A DNA stretch of 64,000 nucleotides from assembly GCA_001465015.1 (NCBI GenBank), contig LNEO01000123.1:202827-266826 (forward strand), given 5' to 3'. The translations under genes and the position numbers were made by a program. The notes under the pieces are model-generated. The model made no database searches. It was not told the origin of the DNA and saw only the letters and a list, made by a program, of their open reading frames with translations. Positions 7,515 to 15,760 of the stretch are shown in pieces (within the stretch, counting starts at the first letter, position 1; the number at the start of each line of letters is the position of its first letter). The DNA comes from Deltaproteobacteria bacterium Ga0077539. GTDB lineage: Bacteria > Myxococcota_A > Polyangia > Polyangiales > Ga0077539.

Positions 7515-8357
7515 ATGAAGCTCGAGTGTCAATCGTGCTTGCTGCAGTTCGATGCGGTCGGCGCAGGACCTGATTCGAAGTGTCCCCGCTGCGGTTCGAC
7601 GAACGTGACCGGGGCGGCCAGCGCTCCCGCGATGCAGAGCGGCCCCGCTTCGGGGCAAGCGGCGATCGCGGCGACGATCGCGCAACCCATGATGCCGCCC
7701 GCTGGGGCGCCCGCGGGTTTCAACCCCGTCGGAGCGCCCGCGGGTGGCGCGCCGTTCGGCGGAGCGCCCGCGGGTGGGGCGCCGTTCGGCGGAGCACCCG
7801 CGGGTGGCAATCCATTCGGCGGAGCGCCGGCGGGAGGAAGTCCCTATGGCGCCGCTCCCAACGCGCCTCCACCGGGAGGCCAGTACGGAGCTCCGAGCCC
7901 GTATGGCGCACCGCCAGGGGGAGGAGGATTCGGAGCGCCGCCGTCGCCGTACGGAGCGCCGCAACCCGCCCCGTCGCCGTATGGCGCGCCAGCGTCACCG
8001 TACGGTGCGCCCACGGCGCCTGTCGGCAACCCATTTGGCCAGGCGGGCGCGTCGTTCGGCGCAGCGCCCATGGGCATGGTCGCGGTGACGCCGTACGGCA
8101 ACGCGCAGGTCGACGGCGAGCAACGCAAGGCGATGGTGTGGGCGGTCGTCGCGCTGTTGTTCTTCTGGCCGGCCGCGATCGGCGCGTTCGTTCAATACAG
8201 CGCGTCGATGACCGCTTCGCGCATGGGCGACTACGGGACGGCGCTCGCAAAGGCGAAGAGCGCACAGATGTGGGGCATCGTCAGCACGGCGATCATCGCG
8301 GGCTTCGTCGTGCTCGGCTGCCTCGCTGGGCTGATCGGCGCGACCGCTGGGGGCTGA
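7515..8357 (+). CDS. Zinc-ribbon / Gly-Pro-Ala repeat / CD225 (dispanin)-like membrane protein
   Basis: A 280-residue protein in three parts. Residues 1-35 form a zinc ribbon with two CxxC knuckles (LECQSC and SKCPRC). Residues 50-195 are a low-complexity linker of Gly, Ala, Pro, Tyr and Phe, beginning with tandem GAPAGGxPFG units and continuing with SPYGAP units. The C-terminal 85 residues carry two membrane helices around the loop SASMTASRMGDYGTALAKAKSAQMWGIVS, which matches the CD225/dispanin pattern (Pro-Ala-x-x-Gly in helix 1, then GD-x-x-x-A and small residues). Myxobacterial genomes contain many zinc-ribbon proteins with such linkers (MJ0042/zinc-ribbon type), but their role is unknown. 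It follows coaBC by 24 bases. Confidence 0.8.
   Translation: MKLECQSCLLQFDAVGAGPDSKCPRCGSTNVTGAASAPAMQSGPASGQAAIAATIAQPMMPPAGAPAGFNPVGAPAGGAPFGGAPAGGAPFGGAPAGGNPFGGAPAGGSPYGAAPNAPPPGGQYGAPSPYGAPPGGGGFGAPPSPYGAPQPAPSPYGAPASPYGAPTAPVGNPFGQAGASFGAAPMGMVAVTPYGNAQVDGEQRKAMVWAVVALLFFWPAAIGAFVQYSASMTASRMGDYGTALAKAKSAQMWGIVSTAIIAGFVVLGCLAGLIGATAGG
7731..7850 (+). repeat. Four tandem 30-bp repeats inside the zinc-ribbon/CD225 gene
   Basis: Four head-to-tail units of exactly 30 bases start at 7731, 7761, 7791 and 7821. Each encodes ten residues of the type GAPAGGxPFG. Units one and two are nearly identical. The third and fourth differ at several positions, including amino-acid changes (N, S, Y for A, F). 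Slippage could change the linker length without shifting the frame. Confidence 0.9.
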
Positions 8358-8372
8358 GCCGCGCGCCGGCGC

Positions 8373-8648
8373 TCAGCTGGTCTTGGCGTTGCGAACGAGC
8401 ACGCCGAGCACGGCGGGGTTCATCGCGGCGCGCTCTTCTTCGCTCCACTCGTAGCGACGAAGGATTCCCGCGAGCACTTCGATCTGCGCGTCCACCTGCG
8501 CGCGATCGTCGACGAACACCGTGGGGACGCCCTTGAGCACGCACAGTCCCCCCTGGGTCAGCGCGCCCTTGAGCGCCTCGCGCCGGATGGCGAGCCCCTT
8601 GTTCTTGGCGACCTCGATCATGGCGTCGAGCAGAGGTCGCCCCTTCAT
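8373..8648 (-). CDS. Small hypothetical protein (91 residues)
   Basis: I do not recognise a family. It is a soluble, mixed alpha/beta protein with a basic N-terminal helix (LLDAMIEVAKNKGLAIRREALKGAL), a central strand-turn-strand (LCVLKGVPTVFVDDRAQVDAQIEVL) and a C-terminal helix ending NPAVLGVLVRNAKTS. It contains one Cys. Codon use matches the neighbours and the frame is clean. It starts with ATG at 8648 and lies downstream of aceA on the same strand (39 bases after the aceA stop is its start), so it may be read at the end of the glyoxylate operon. Confidence 0.6.
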   Translation of the reverse strand: MKGRPLLDAMIEVAKNKGLAIRREALKGALTQGGLCVLKGVPTVFVDDRAQVDAQIEVLAGILRRYEWSEEERAAMNPAVLGVLVRNAKTS

Positions 8649-8687
8649 CGCATCGTCTCCGTGGTCAACACGGGGGCGATGTGTAGC

Positions 8688-9992
8688 TCAGAACTGAGCC
8701 TTTTCGGTGGAGCCCGTGAGCGCGAGGGTGCTCGAGGCGCCGCCAGAGATCACCTCGCTCACCGCGTCGAAGTAGCCGGTGCCGACTTCGCGCTGGTGAC
8801 GCGTGGCCGTGTATCCGTGCGCCTCCGCGGAGAACTCCGCCTGTTGAAGGCGCGAGTAGGCGGACATGCCCTCTTCCTTGTAGCCCTTGGCGAGCTCGAA
8901 CATGCCGAAGTTGAGCTGGTGAAAGCCCGCGAGGGTGACGAACTGAAACTTGTAGCCCATCGCGCCGAGCTCGCGCTGAAACTTCGCGATCGTGGCGTCG
9001 TCGAGGTTCTTCTTCCAGTTGAACGACGGAGAGCAGTTGTACGCGAGGAATTTTCCTGGGAATTGCTTGTGCACTCCCTCGGCGAACTCCTTGGCTTCGT
9101 GCAGGTCGGGCGTGCTCGTCTCGCACCAGAGCACGTCCGCGAAGGGGGCGTACGCGATGGCGCGGGCGATCGCGGCCTTCACGCCAGCCTCGACGCGGAA
9201 GAACCCTTCGGCGGTGCGCTCGCTGCTCTTGATGAAGGGCTTGTCGCGCTCGTCGTGGTCGCTGGTGATGAGCTTCGCGCTGTCGGCGTCGGTGCGCGCG
9301 ACGAGGACGGACGGGACGTTCATCACGTCGGCGGCGAGGCGCGCGGCGACGAGGGTGCGGATGAACTGGCCGGTGGGCACGAGGACCTTTCCGCCCAGGT
9401 GGCCACACTTCTTTTCGCTGGCGAGCTGGTCTTCGAAGTGAACGCCAGCGGCGCCCGCTTCGATCATGCCCTTCATGAGCTCGAAGGCGTTGAGCGGTCC
9501 GCCGAAGCCAGCTTCAGCGTCGGCCATGATGGGCGCGAACCAGTCGCGCTTGGGTCCGCCCTCGGCGGTCTCGATTTGATCCGCGCGCTGCAGGGTGCGA
9601 TTGATGCGGCGAACGACGGCGGGAACAGAGTCCACGGGGTAGAGGCTCTGGTCGGGGTACATCTGACCGGACGTGTTGGCGTCCGCCGCGACCTGCCAGC
9701 CCGAGAGATAGATCGCGTCGAGGCCCGCGCGCACCATCTGCATGGCTTGCGCGCCGGTGAGCGCGCCGAGCGCCTGGACGAAGGACTTCTCGTTCATCAT
9801 CTGCCAGAGCTTGCGCGCGCCGCGCGTGGCGAGCGTCTGCTCGATGAGCAGCGAGCCGCGCAGCCGCTGGATGTCGGCGATGGTGTAGGGGCGCGTGATG
9901 CCCTTCCATCGCGGCGAGTCGAGGCGCTCACCGCCAACGATCGTCGAGGGGCTGGTGGCGGCGGCGGTGCTGGGAACTGCTCCGATGGTCAT
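8688..9992 (-). CDS. aceA: Isocitrate lyase
   Basis: A 434-residue cytosolic enzyme that cleaves isocitrate to glyoxylate and succinate, the first step of the glyoxylate shunt. The catalytic loop KKCGH is at 194-198 with Cys196. Other family landmarks are [12 protein letters not shown] (95-106), [42 protein letters not shown] and ARTDADSA. The length is the usual bacterial ICL1 length. A strong Shine-Dalgarno (AAGGAGAG) stands just before the ATG at 9992. It lies 71 bases downstream of aceB on the same strand, so the pair is probably one operon controlled from the aceB/regulator intergenic region. Confidence 0.98.
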   Translation of the reverse strand: MTIGAVPSTAAATSPSTIVGGERLDSPRWKGITRPYTIADIQRLRGSLLIEQTLATRGARKLWQMMNEKSFVQALGALTGAQAMQMVRAGLDAIYLSGWQVAADANTSGQMYPDQSLYPVDSVPAVVRRINRTLQRADQIETAEGGPKRDWFAPIMADAEAGFGGPLNAFELMKGMIEAGAAGVHFEDQLASEKKCGHLGGKVLVPTGQFIRTLVAARLAADVMNVPSVLVARTDADSAKLITSDHDERDKPFIKSSERTAEGFFRVEAGVKAAIARAIAYAPFADVLWCETSTPDLHEAKEFAEGVHKQFPGKFLAYNCSPSFNWKKNLDDATIAKFQRELGAMGYKFQFVTLAGFHQLNFGMFELAKGYKEEGMSAYSRLQQAEFSAEAHGYTATRHQREVGTGYFDAVSEVISGGASSTLALTGSTEKAQF

Positions 9993-10063
9993 GTCGCTCT
10001 CCTTCGTTTGGATCGATCAACGTTTGGACGCGTCGCGTCTCGAAAACTGGTGCGTGTAATGGA

Positions 10064-11704
10064 TCAGTCGTTCATCGTCTGCCGCAGCGCTTCGTACGCG
10101 GGCAGCGTGAGAAATTCTTCGAACACCGGCGCGGTCACGAGGCGGTCGAACATCGCGCGCGCCTCGGCGAAGCGCCCGTTGGCGAAGCGGTCCTCGCCGA
10201 CCTCGTCGCGCACGCGGCGCATCTCTTCGTCGGCGATCTTGGCGTACGCCTCGGGCGTCAGGACGCCGAGGCCGTCGACGGAGATGCCGTTGCGGACCTG
10301 CTGCCAGAGCTGGGCGCGCGAGATCTCTGCGGTCGCGGCGTCCTCCATGAGGTTGTAGAGGGGCACGCACCCGACGCCGCGGAGCCAGGCCTCGAGGTAC
10401 TGCACGCCCACGCGGATGTTGTGTCGAACGCCGTCGACGGTCCGCGCGCCCTCGTGCACTCGAAGGAGGTCGTCGACCGAGACGCTGACGTCGTCGCGAA
10501 GACGGTCGAGCTGATTGGCGCCCTTCATGTGCGCGTCGAAGATCTCTTTCGCGATCGGCACGAGGCCGGGGTGGGCAACCCACGTTCCGTCGTGGCCGTC
10601 GGTCACCTCGCGGAGCTTGTCCGCGCGCACCTTGGCGATGGCGACCTCGTTCGCGGCGGGATCGTTCTTGATCGGGATGACCGCGGCCATTCCGCCCATC
10701 GCGTGGGCGCCGCGCTTGTGGCACGTGCGGATGAGCAACAGCGAGTAGGCGCGCAGAAACGCCTTGTCCATCGTCACGAGCCCGCGATCGGGGGTGATCG
10801 CCTCGCGCTCGTGCGCGCGCTTCTTGATGAACGAGAAGATGTAGTCCCAGCGGCCGCAGTTGAGCCCGGCGGAGTGCTCTCGGAGCTCGTAGAGGATCTC
10901 GTCCATCTCGAACGCTGCCGGGAGCGTCTCGATGAGGACCGTCGCCTTGATCGTGCCGCGGGCGATGCCGAGGGCGTCTTGCGCGGCGACGAAGACGTCG
11001 TTCCACCAGCGGGCCTCGAGGTGCGACTCGAGCTTGGGGAGGTAGAAGAACGGGCCCTGTCCGCGAGCGAGCTGCTCCTTGGCGTTGTGAAAGAAGAACA
11101 ACCCGAAGTCGAACAGCGAGCCAGGAGCAGGAGCTCCGTCGACGACGAAGTGCCGCTCGGGCAGGTGGAGCCCGCGAGGCCTGACGAACAGCACCGCGGG
11201 CTCGTCCACGAGCGCGTAGCGCTTGCCGCTCTCGGGCGCGGTGTACTCGATGGTCTTGCGCACGGCGTCGCGCAGGTTGCTCTGCCCCGACAGCTGGTTG
11301 TCCCAGGTGGGGGTGTTGGCGTCTTCGAAGTCCGCCATGAACACGCGCGCGCCGGAGTTGAGCGCGTTGATCACCATCTTGCGGTCGACCGGACCGGTGA
11401 TCTCGACGCGACGGTCCGCGATCACCGACGGAACGGGCGCGACGCGCCACACTCCCGCGCGGACCGCCAGCGTCTCCGGCAGAAAGCCCCAGGACCGGGT
11501 GTTGGCGACGCGCTCTCGCTGAAGGTCCACGCGCCGCGCGAGGAGCGCCGTATGTCGATCGCGAAACCGCCGAACGAGGTCGGCGACGAACGCCACCGCC
11601 TCGTCGGTGAGGATCGCTTCGTAGCCCGCTCGGATCGGCCCGGTGATGTTTACGCCCTCGACTGCCATGTGCGTCTGGGCCCATTCATTGACCGTCTGCG
11701 TCAT
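10064..11704 (-). CDS. aceB: Malate synthase A
   Basis: A 546-residue malate synthase of the A type, condensing glyoxylate with acetyl-CoA to malate. Landmarks are EITGPVDRKMVINALNSGARVFMADFEDANTP with the acidic magnesium ligands, ATVLIETLPAAFEMDEILYELREHSAGLNCGRWDYIFSFIKK, and MGGMAAVIPIKNDP. The length is normal. I chose the ATG at 11704 (MTQTVNEW). A TTG four codons upstream would extend it slightly. No good Shine-Dalgarno precedes either start. It is the first gene of the aceB-aceA operon and is divergent from the RamB-like regulator across about 144 bases. Confidence 0.97.
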   Translation of the reverse strand: MTQTVNEWAQTHMAVEGVNITGPIRAGYEAILTDEAVAFVADLVRRFRDRHTALLARRVDLQRERVANTRSWGFLPETLAVRAGVWRVAPVPSVIADRRVEITGPVDRKMVINALNSGARVFMADFEDANTPTWDNQLSGQSNLRDAVRKTIEYTAPESGKRYALVDEPAVLFVRPRGLHLPERHFVVDGAPAPGSLFDFGLFFFHNAKEQLARGQGPFFYLPKLESHLEARWWNDVFVAAQDALGIARGTIKATVLIETLPAAFEMDEILYELREHSAGLNCGRWDYIFSFIKKRAHEREAITPDRGLVTMDKAFLRAYSLLLIRTCHKRGAHAMGGMAAVIPIKNDPAANEVAIAKVRADKLREVTDGHDGTWVAHPGLVPIAKEIFDAHMKGANQLDRLRDDVSVSVDDLLRVHEGARTVDGVRHNIRVGVQYLEAWLRGVGCVPLYNLMEDAATAEISRAQLWQQVRNGISVDGLGVLTPEAYAKIADEEMRRVRDEVGEDRFANGRFAEARAMFDRLVTAPVFEEFLTLPAYEALRQTMND

Positions 11705-11848
11705 GCTCGCAAGCAAAGTTCGAGTGTGCGATCGAAGCGCATGTCAATGGCTGTCAACGACAGATTGTTGTACTGTTAATGTTGTCAATTTTCGATCAGT
11801 TGTGACGCATTCGGTGCGCGGCTCGCGCAAAACTCGGAGGCAGCTCGA
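11705..11848. promoter_or_regulatory. aceBA / ramB-like divergent control region with repeated TGTCAA hexamers
   Basis: The spacer contains a stretch (about 11740-11800) that is much more AT-rich than its surroundings. TGTCAA occurs at 11742-11747, 11752-11757 and 11783-11788. Read on the minus strand each is TTGACA, so they can be -35 elements for aceB or repeated operators. No good -10 sits 17 bases from any of them. Beside the aceB ATG the minus strand reads GAACTTTGC (11714-11722), which resembles the core of the corynebacterial RamB site as I recall it. Confidence 0.5.
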
Positions 11849-13303
11849 ATGGTGCGAAGCAATCGCGAGTCGCGCGATGGAACGAGGCTCGGCGCGAAGG
11901 TCAAAGCGCTGCGACGACAGCACGGGATCAGCCAGGCTCAGCTCGCGGAGAAGCTCGACGTTTCGGCGAGCTACCTGAACCTCATCGAGAACAACCGGCG
12001 TCCCTTGCCGGCCGCGATGATGATCCAGCTCGCGCAGGTGTTTAGCGTCGAGCTCGGGGCGTTCGTCGCGGACGACGACGCGCGGCTCAGCGCGGATCTG
12101 CTCGAGGCGCTCAGCGATCCCCTGTTCGAGCACCACGAGCTGCACGGCGCCGACGTGAAGGAGCTCGTCACGTCGAGCCCCAACCTCGCCCGCGCGATGC
12201 TCGCGCTCTACCGCGCCTACGAAGACACCCGCGAGCGAGTCGAGAGCCTGGCGAGCCGCGTGAGCGAGGGCGAGGACAGCGGCGGGGCGCGCGCGATGCT
12301 CGCGCCGAGCGAAGAGGTCAACGACCTCGTGCAGCGTCGCGGCAACTACTTCGCCGCGCTCGAAGAGGCAGCAGAGGAGCTCTGGAAGCGCGGACGCATC
12401 GACGGTGACGACCTGTACGGGGCGCTTCGATTTCACCTTCGCGAGGCGCACGGGCTGAGCGTTCACATCGCGCGGTGGGACGAAGAGCACGGCGTGTTGC
12501 GCCGGTTCGACCCAGAGAACAAGCGCGTCGTATTGAGCGAGCTTCTGCCCACGCGGTCGCGCAATTTTCAGCTCGCGCACCAGCTCGCGCTGCTCGCGCA
12601 TCACTCGCTGCTCGACGAGATCCTCGACGAAGACGGAGGCGTGTCCGAAGAGGCGCGGCCCCTCGCCCGCGTCGCGTTGGCCAACTATTTCGCAGGCGCA
12701 GTGCTCATGCCGTACCGGCGCTTCCTCGAGGCCGCGCGGGGGACGCGATACGACCTCGACGTGCTGGGACGACGCTTTCGCGTGGGGTTCGAGCAGGCGG
12801 CGCACCGACTCACGACGCTGCGCAGAAAGGGCGCTGAGGGCGTTCCCTTTCACATGTTGCGGATCGATGTTGCGGGAAACATCTCGAAGCGCTTCTCGGG
12901 CTCGGGCATCCGGTTCGCGCGCTTCTCCGGCGCGTGCCCCCGGTGGAACGTCTTCGCCGCCTTTCAGACGCCGAACATGATCCGCATCCAGGTCTCCAAG
13001 ATGCTCGATGGTCAGACGTACTTCTGCATCGCGCGCACGATCCAGAAGGACTCAGGCGGCTTTCACCAACAGCACCCGGTGCTGGCGATCGGCCTCGGAT
13101 GTCGGATCGAGCACGCGCGCGAGCTCGTGTACTCCGACGGCGTCGCGCTGGACGGCGCAGGCACCGCTGTTCCCGTCGGGGTCACGTGCCGTCAGTGCGA
13201 TCGCGACGAGTGCGACGAGCGCGCGGTCCCCTCGATGCGCGCGCCGTTGAGGATCGACGAGAACATTCGCGGCGCGTCGCTGTACGCGATCGGACGCAAG
13301 TAA
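11849..13303 (+). CDS. RamB/ScfR-type short-chain fatty acid regulator (XRE HTH, IrrE-like, DUF2083)
   Basis: A 484-residue transcription regulator. Residues about 12-70 are an XRE helix-turn-helix (LGAKVKALRRQHGISQAQLAEKLDVSASYLNLIENNRRPL). The middle (about 170-320) looks like the ImmA/IrrE-like part, with NYFAGAVLMPYRRFLEAARGTRYDLDVLGRRFRVGFEQAAHRLTTL. The C-terminal region (about 325-480) has the Cys-bearing DUF2083 character (GACPRWNVFAAF, VTCRQCDRDECDERA). This is the architecture of RamB, which controls aceA and aceB in corynebacteria, and of ScfR/PrpC-type regulators. Its divergent position beside aceBA makes that assignment strong. It probably senses acetate or short-chain acyl-CoA status and may repress or activate both transcripts. 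Start ATG 11849, preceded by GGAGG-like sequence (ACTCGGAGGCAG). Confidence 0.92.
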   Translation: MVRSNRESRDGTRLGAKVKALRRQHGISQAQLAEKLDVSASYLNLIENNRRPLPAAMMIQLAQVFSVELGAFVADDDARLSADLLEALSDPLFEHHELHGADVKELVTSSPNLARAMLALYRAYEDTRERVESLASRVSEGEDSGGARAMLAPSEEVNDLVQRRGNYFAALEEAAEELWKRGRIDGDDLYGALRFHLREAHGLSVHIARWDEEHGVLRRFDPENKRVVLSELLPTRSRNFQLAHQLALLAHHSLLDEILDEDGGVSEEARPLARVALANYFAGAVLMPYRRFLEAARGTRYDLDVLGRRFRVGFEQAAHRLTTLRRKGAEGVPFHMLRIDVAGNISKRFSGSGIRFARFSGACPRWNVFAAFQTPNMIRIQVSKMLDGQTYFCIARTIQKDSGGFHQQHPVLAIGLGCRIEHARELVYSDGVALDGAGTAVPVGVTCRQCDRDECDERAVPSMRAPLRIDENIRGASLYAIGRK

Positions 13304-13351
13304 CAGCGAGCGCTCTCGCGTGTGTGACTCCGCCTTCCGTTGGAGACCCGC

Positions 13352-14695
13352 TCAGCGATCTTCGCCGTCGCCGATGAGCGGCGCGGACTCGACGTGACCC
13401 GGCCCTACGCGTCGCACGCCCTTGATGTGCTCGATGAGAAGCGCGCGATTGTCGGTCACGCTGAGGTTCTGGAGCTCGAGCGCGCCGATGCGATCCTCGG
13501 GCGTGAACATCGCGTCGACCTTCTCCATCGAGAGCTTGTTGGGGTCGTAGGACATGTACGGCGCCTCGGTCTTCATGATCGTGTAGTCCTCGCCGCGGCG
13601 CAGCTCGAGGGTGACCGTGCCCGACACCGTCGGCGCGACCCACTTCACGAGGGCGTCCTTCAGCATCATCGCCTCGGGGTCGTACCACTTGCCCTCGTAG
13701 AGCAGCCGCCCGAGCCGACGGCCGAGGGTGCTGTAGAGGTCCGTCGTGTTCTCGTTGTGGATGGCGCTGATCAGCCGCTCGTAGGCGATGTGCAGCAGCG
13801 CCATGCCTGGAGCCTCGTAGATGCCGCGGGATTTCGCGTCGATCACGCGGTTTTCGATCTGGTCGCTCATGCCGAGGCCGTGCCGACCGCCGATGCGATT
13901 GGCTTCGACGAAGAGCTCGAAGGGCGAGGCGAAGGTCTTGCCGTTGAGACGCGATGGCAGTCCCGCGTCGAACGTCACGCTCACAGTCTCGGGCTCGATC
14001 ACGACGTCGCGCTTCCAGAACGCGACGCCCATGATCGGGCTGACGATGGTCATTCCCTTGTCCAGGTGCTCGAGGTCCTTCGCCTCGTGCGTCGCGCCGA
14101 GCACGTTGGCGTCGGTCGAGTACGCCTTCTCGGTGCCCATGCGATAGGGCAGCCCGACGGACACGAGGTACTCGGACATCTCCTTGCGGCCGCCGAAGGC
14201 GTCGACGAACTTCTGATCGAGCCAGGGCTTGTAGATCTTGAGCGCAGGGTTGGTGAGAATTCCATAGCGGTAGAACCGCTGAATATCGTTGCCCTTGTGC
14301 GTGCTTCCGTCGCCGAAGACGTCGACGCCGTCCTCGCGCATCGCGCGGATGATGGCCGTCGTCGTGACCGCTCGGCCGAGCGGCGTCGTGTTGAAGTACC
14401 GACGACCGCCGACGCTCAGGTGAAACGCGCCGCACTGAATCGCGGTGAGCCCCTCGCGCACGAGCGACTCGCGGCAATCGACGAGCGTCGCCTTCACCGC
14501 GCCGTGCACGAGCGCGCTCGGCGGAATGTCAGAAGGATTTTCTTCGTCGGGCTGCGCGAGGTCCGCGGTGTACGCGTAGACCTGCATGTCCTGGCGAGAC
14601 AGCCACGCGACGGCGCAGCGAGTGTCGAGGCCGCCCGAAAAGGCGATGCCGAGCTTCGTTCCTGCCGGGGGCAGCGTGCGGTAGATGCGACTCAT
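13352..14695 (-). CDS. argG: Argininosuccinate synthase (long, E. coli-type)
   Basis: A 447-residue enzyme that joins citrulline and aspartate with ATP in arginine synthesis. The N-type ATP pyrophosphatase P-loop SGGLDT is at 20-25. [18 protein letters not shown], the family-specific stretch [33 protein letters not shown] and [32 protein letters not shown] follow. Its length of about 447 residues and these motifs place it in the enterobacterial (type II) ArgG group rather than the common 400-residue group. It starts with ATG at 14695, 35 bases after the acyl-CoA dehydrogenase-like gene, on the same strand. Confidence 0.97.
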   Translation of the reverse strand: MSRIYRTLPPAGTKLGIAFSGGLDTRCAVAWLSRQDMQVYAYTADLAQPDEENPSDIPPSALVHGAVKATLVDCRESLVREGLTAIQCGAFHLSVGGRRYFNTTPLGRAVTTTAIIRAMREDGVDVFGDGSTHKGNDIQRFYRYGILTNPALKIYKPWLDQKFVDAFGGRKEMSEYLVSVGLPYRMGTEKAYSTDANVLGATHEAKDLEHLDKGMTIVSPIMGVAFWKRDVVIEPETVSVTFDAGLPSRLNGKTFASPFELFVEANRIGGRHGLGMSDQIENRVIDAKSRGIYEAPGMALLHIAYERLISAIHNENTTDLYSTLGRRLGRLLYEGKWYDPEAMMLKDALVKWVAPTVSGTVTLELRRGEDYTIMKTEAPYMSYDPNKLSMEKVDAMFTPEDRIGALELQNLSVTDNRALLIEHIKGVRRVGPGHVESAPLIGDGEDR

Positions 14696-14730
14696 GGCGA
14701 CCGCGCGAGTATCACGCGCGAGCCAGATTG

Positions 14731-15705
14731 TCAGCGGTCCGCCGCGGTCGCGAAGCCGAGCGCCTCGAGCGCCCGCGCCGCACGGGCTTCACGGGCGCGC
14801 TTCGCGATCGAGAGCAGGGCGCGATCCCGTCTCCATCCGTCCCTCTGCGTCGGCTCGACTGACTCCCAGTGCGGCTCGATGGCGTCGAACGTAGCCCGCG
14901 CCGTAACGAGAGCCCCGGCGAGCGCGACGTGCACCGACGGCGAGTCGGGCGGCTCGATCGCGAGCGCGCGAAAGGTCGCGATCGCCCCCGACAGCCGCAT
15001 GATCGCGTCCGACGGCCAGCGCGAGCGGCGCGCGATCGCGAGCAGATACCCGAGCAGCGCGGCGAACACGTGGATGTCCTCGAGCGTTCGAAACGGCTTG
15101 ACGTACCGCGCGTACCCGTCGCCCTCGAGCACCTCGCTGTCCGCGACGCGCACGCGGTCGAAGCGAATCGAGCCGTGAAGGACGTCCGGAACGATCGTCT
15201 CGAGCTCCATCGGCGTGATCGCGACGCCCTCGCGCACGCTGTCGATGTGCACGACGCGAAGCCGCGGACGACCGTCGGGCAGCGCTCCGTCGCGCGCGAC
15301 CACGAGCAGATCCACAGGACCATCGGCCAGCGAAATCCAGCTCTTTTCGCCGGACAAAACGCGGTCGTCCGACGCGCTTTCGAGCGTCGTCGCGATCGCG
15401 CGCGGATGGGCTCCGCCGACCTCGGTGACGCAAAACGACGCCGCGTCGTCGACGGACAACGTCACGAACAACCGCTGCATCGCCGACCGATAGCCGCCGA
15501 CGAACGCCTGCCCGACGGTGTCCGCGAAGAGACCGGCGATCACAGCACGGTCGAACGGGAGCGGGCTCGCGCGAGCGCGCTCGATGTGTCGCCGCCAGAA
15601 CGCGTCGAGCGTCGCGTACGGCTCGTGCTCGATCGGCTCGGCCAGGGCGCGATCCAACAGTGATCGAAGAGAGTCGTCGGAGGTCACCGTCCGATGGTCT
15701 CGCAT
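14731..15705 (-). CDS. Acyl-CoA dehydrogenase-like protein
   Basis: A 324-residue protein with the central flavin/beta-domain signature of acyl-CoA dehydrogenases: [20 protein letters not shown], then [22 protein letters not shown] and the strand [49 protein letters not shown]. The N-terminal helical domain is short, and the C-terminal helices diverge and are shorter than in a standard 380-residue enzyme. I cannot point to a catalytic Glu. It may be an enzyme on an unusual substrate or a degenerate homologue. I chose the ATG at 15705. A TTG at 15735, inside an 8-base C tract (G tract on this strand), would add ten residues. Confidence 0.75.
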   Translation of the reverse strand: MRDHRTVTSDDSLRSLLDRALAEPIEHEPYATLDAFWRRHIERARASPLPFDRAVIAGLFADTVGQAFVGGYRSAMQRLFVTLSVDDAASFCVTEVGGAHPRAIATTLESASDDRVLSGEKSWISLADGPVDLLVVARDGALPDGRPRLRVVHIDSVREGVAITPMELETIVPDVLHGSIRFDRVRVADSEVLEGDGYARYVKPFRTLEDIHVFAALLGYLLAIARRSRWPSDAIMRLSGAIATFRALAIEPPDSPSVHVALAGALVTARATFDAIEPHWESVEPTQRDGWRRDRALLSIAKRAREARAARALEALGFATAADR

Positions 15706-15760
15706 TCGCGGGCGCGGATGAACGGCCCCCCCCAAGTGCCCAGACGTGAGGTCGAAACGG

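Noticed and set aside
8661..10358. 565-residue plus-strand frame opposite aceA/aceB
   Set aside because: It is antisense to isocitrate lyase and malate synthase with no domain of its own.
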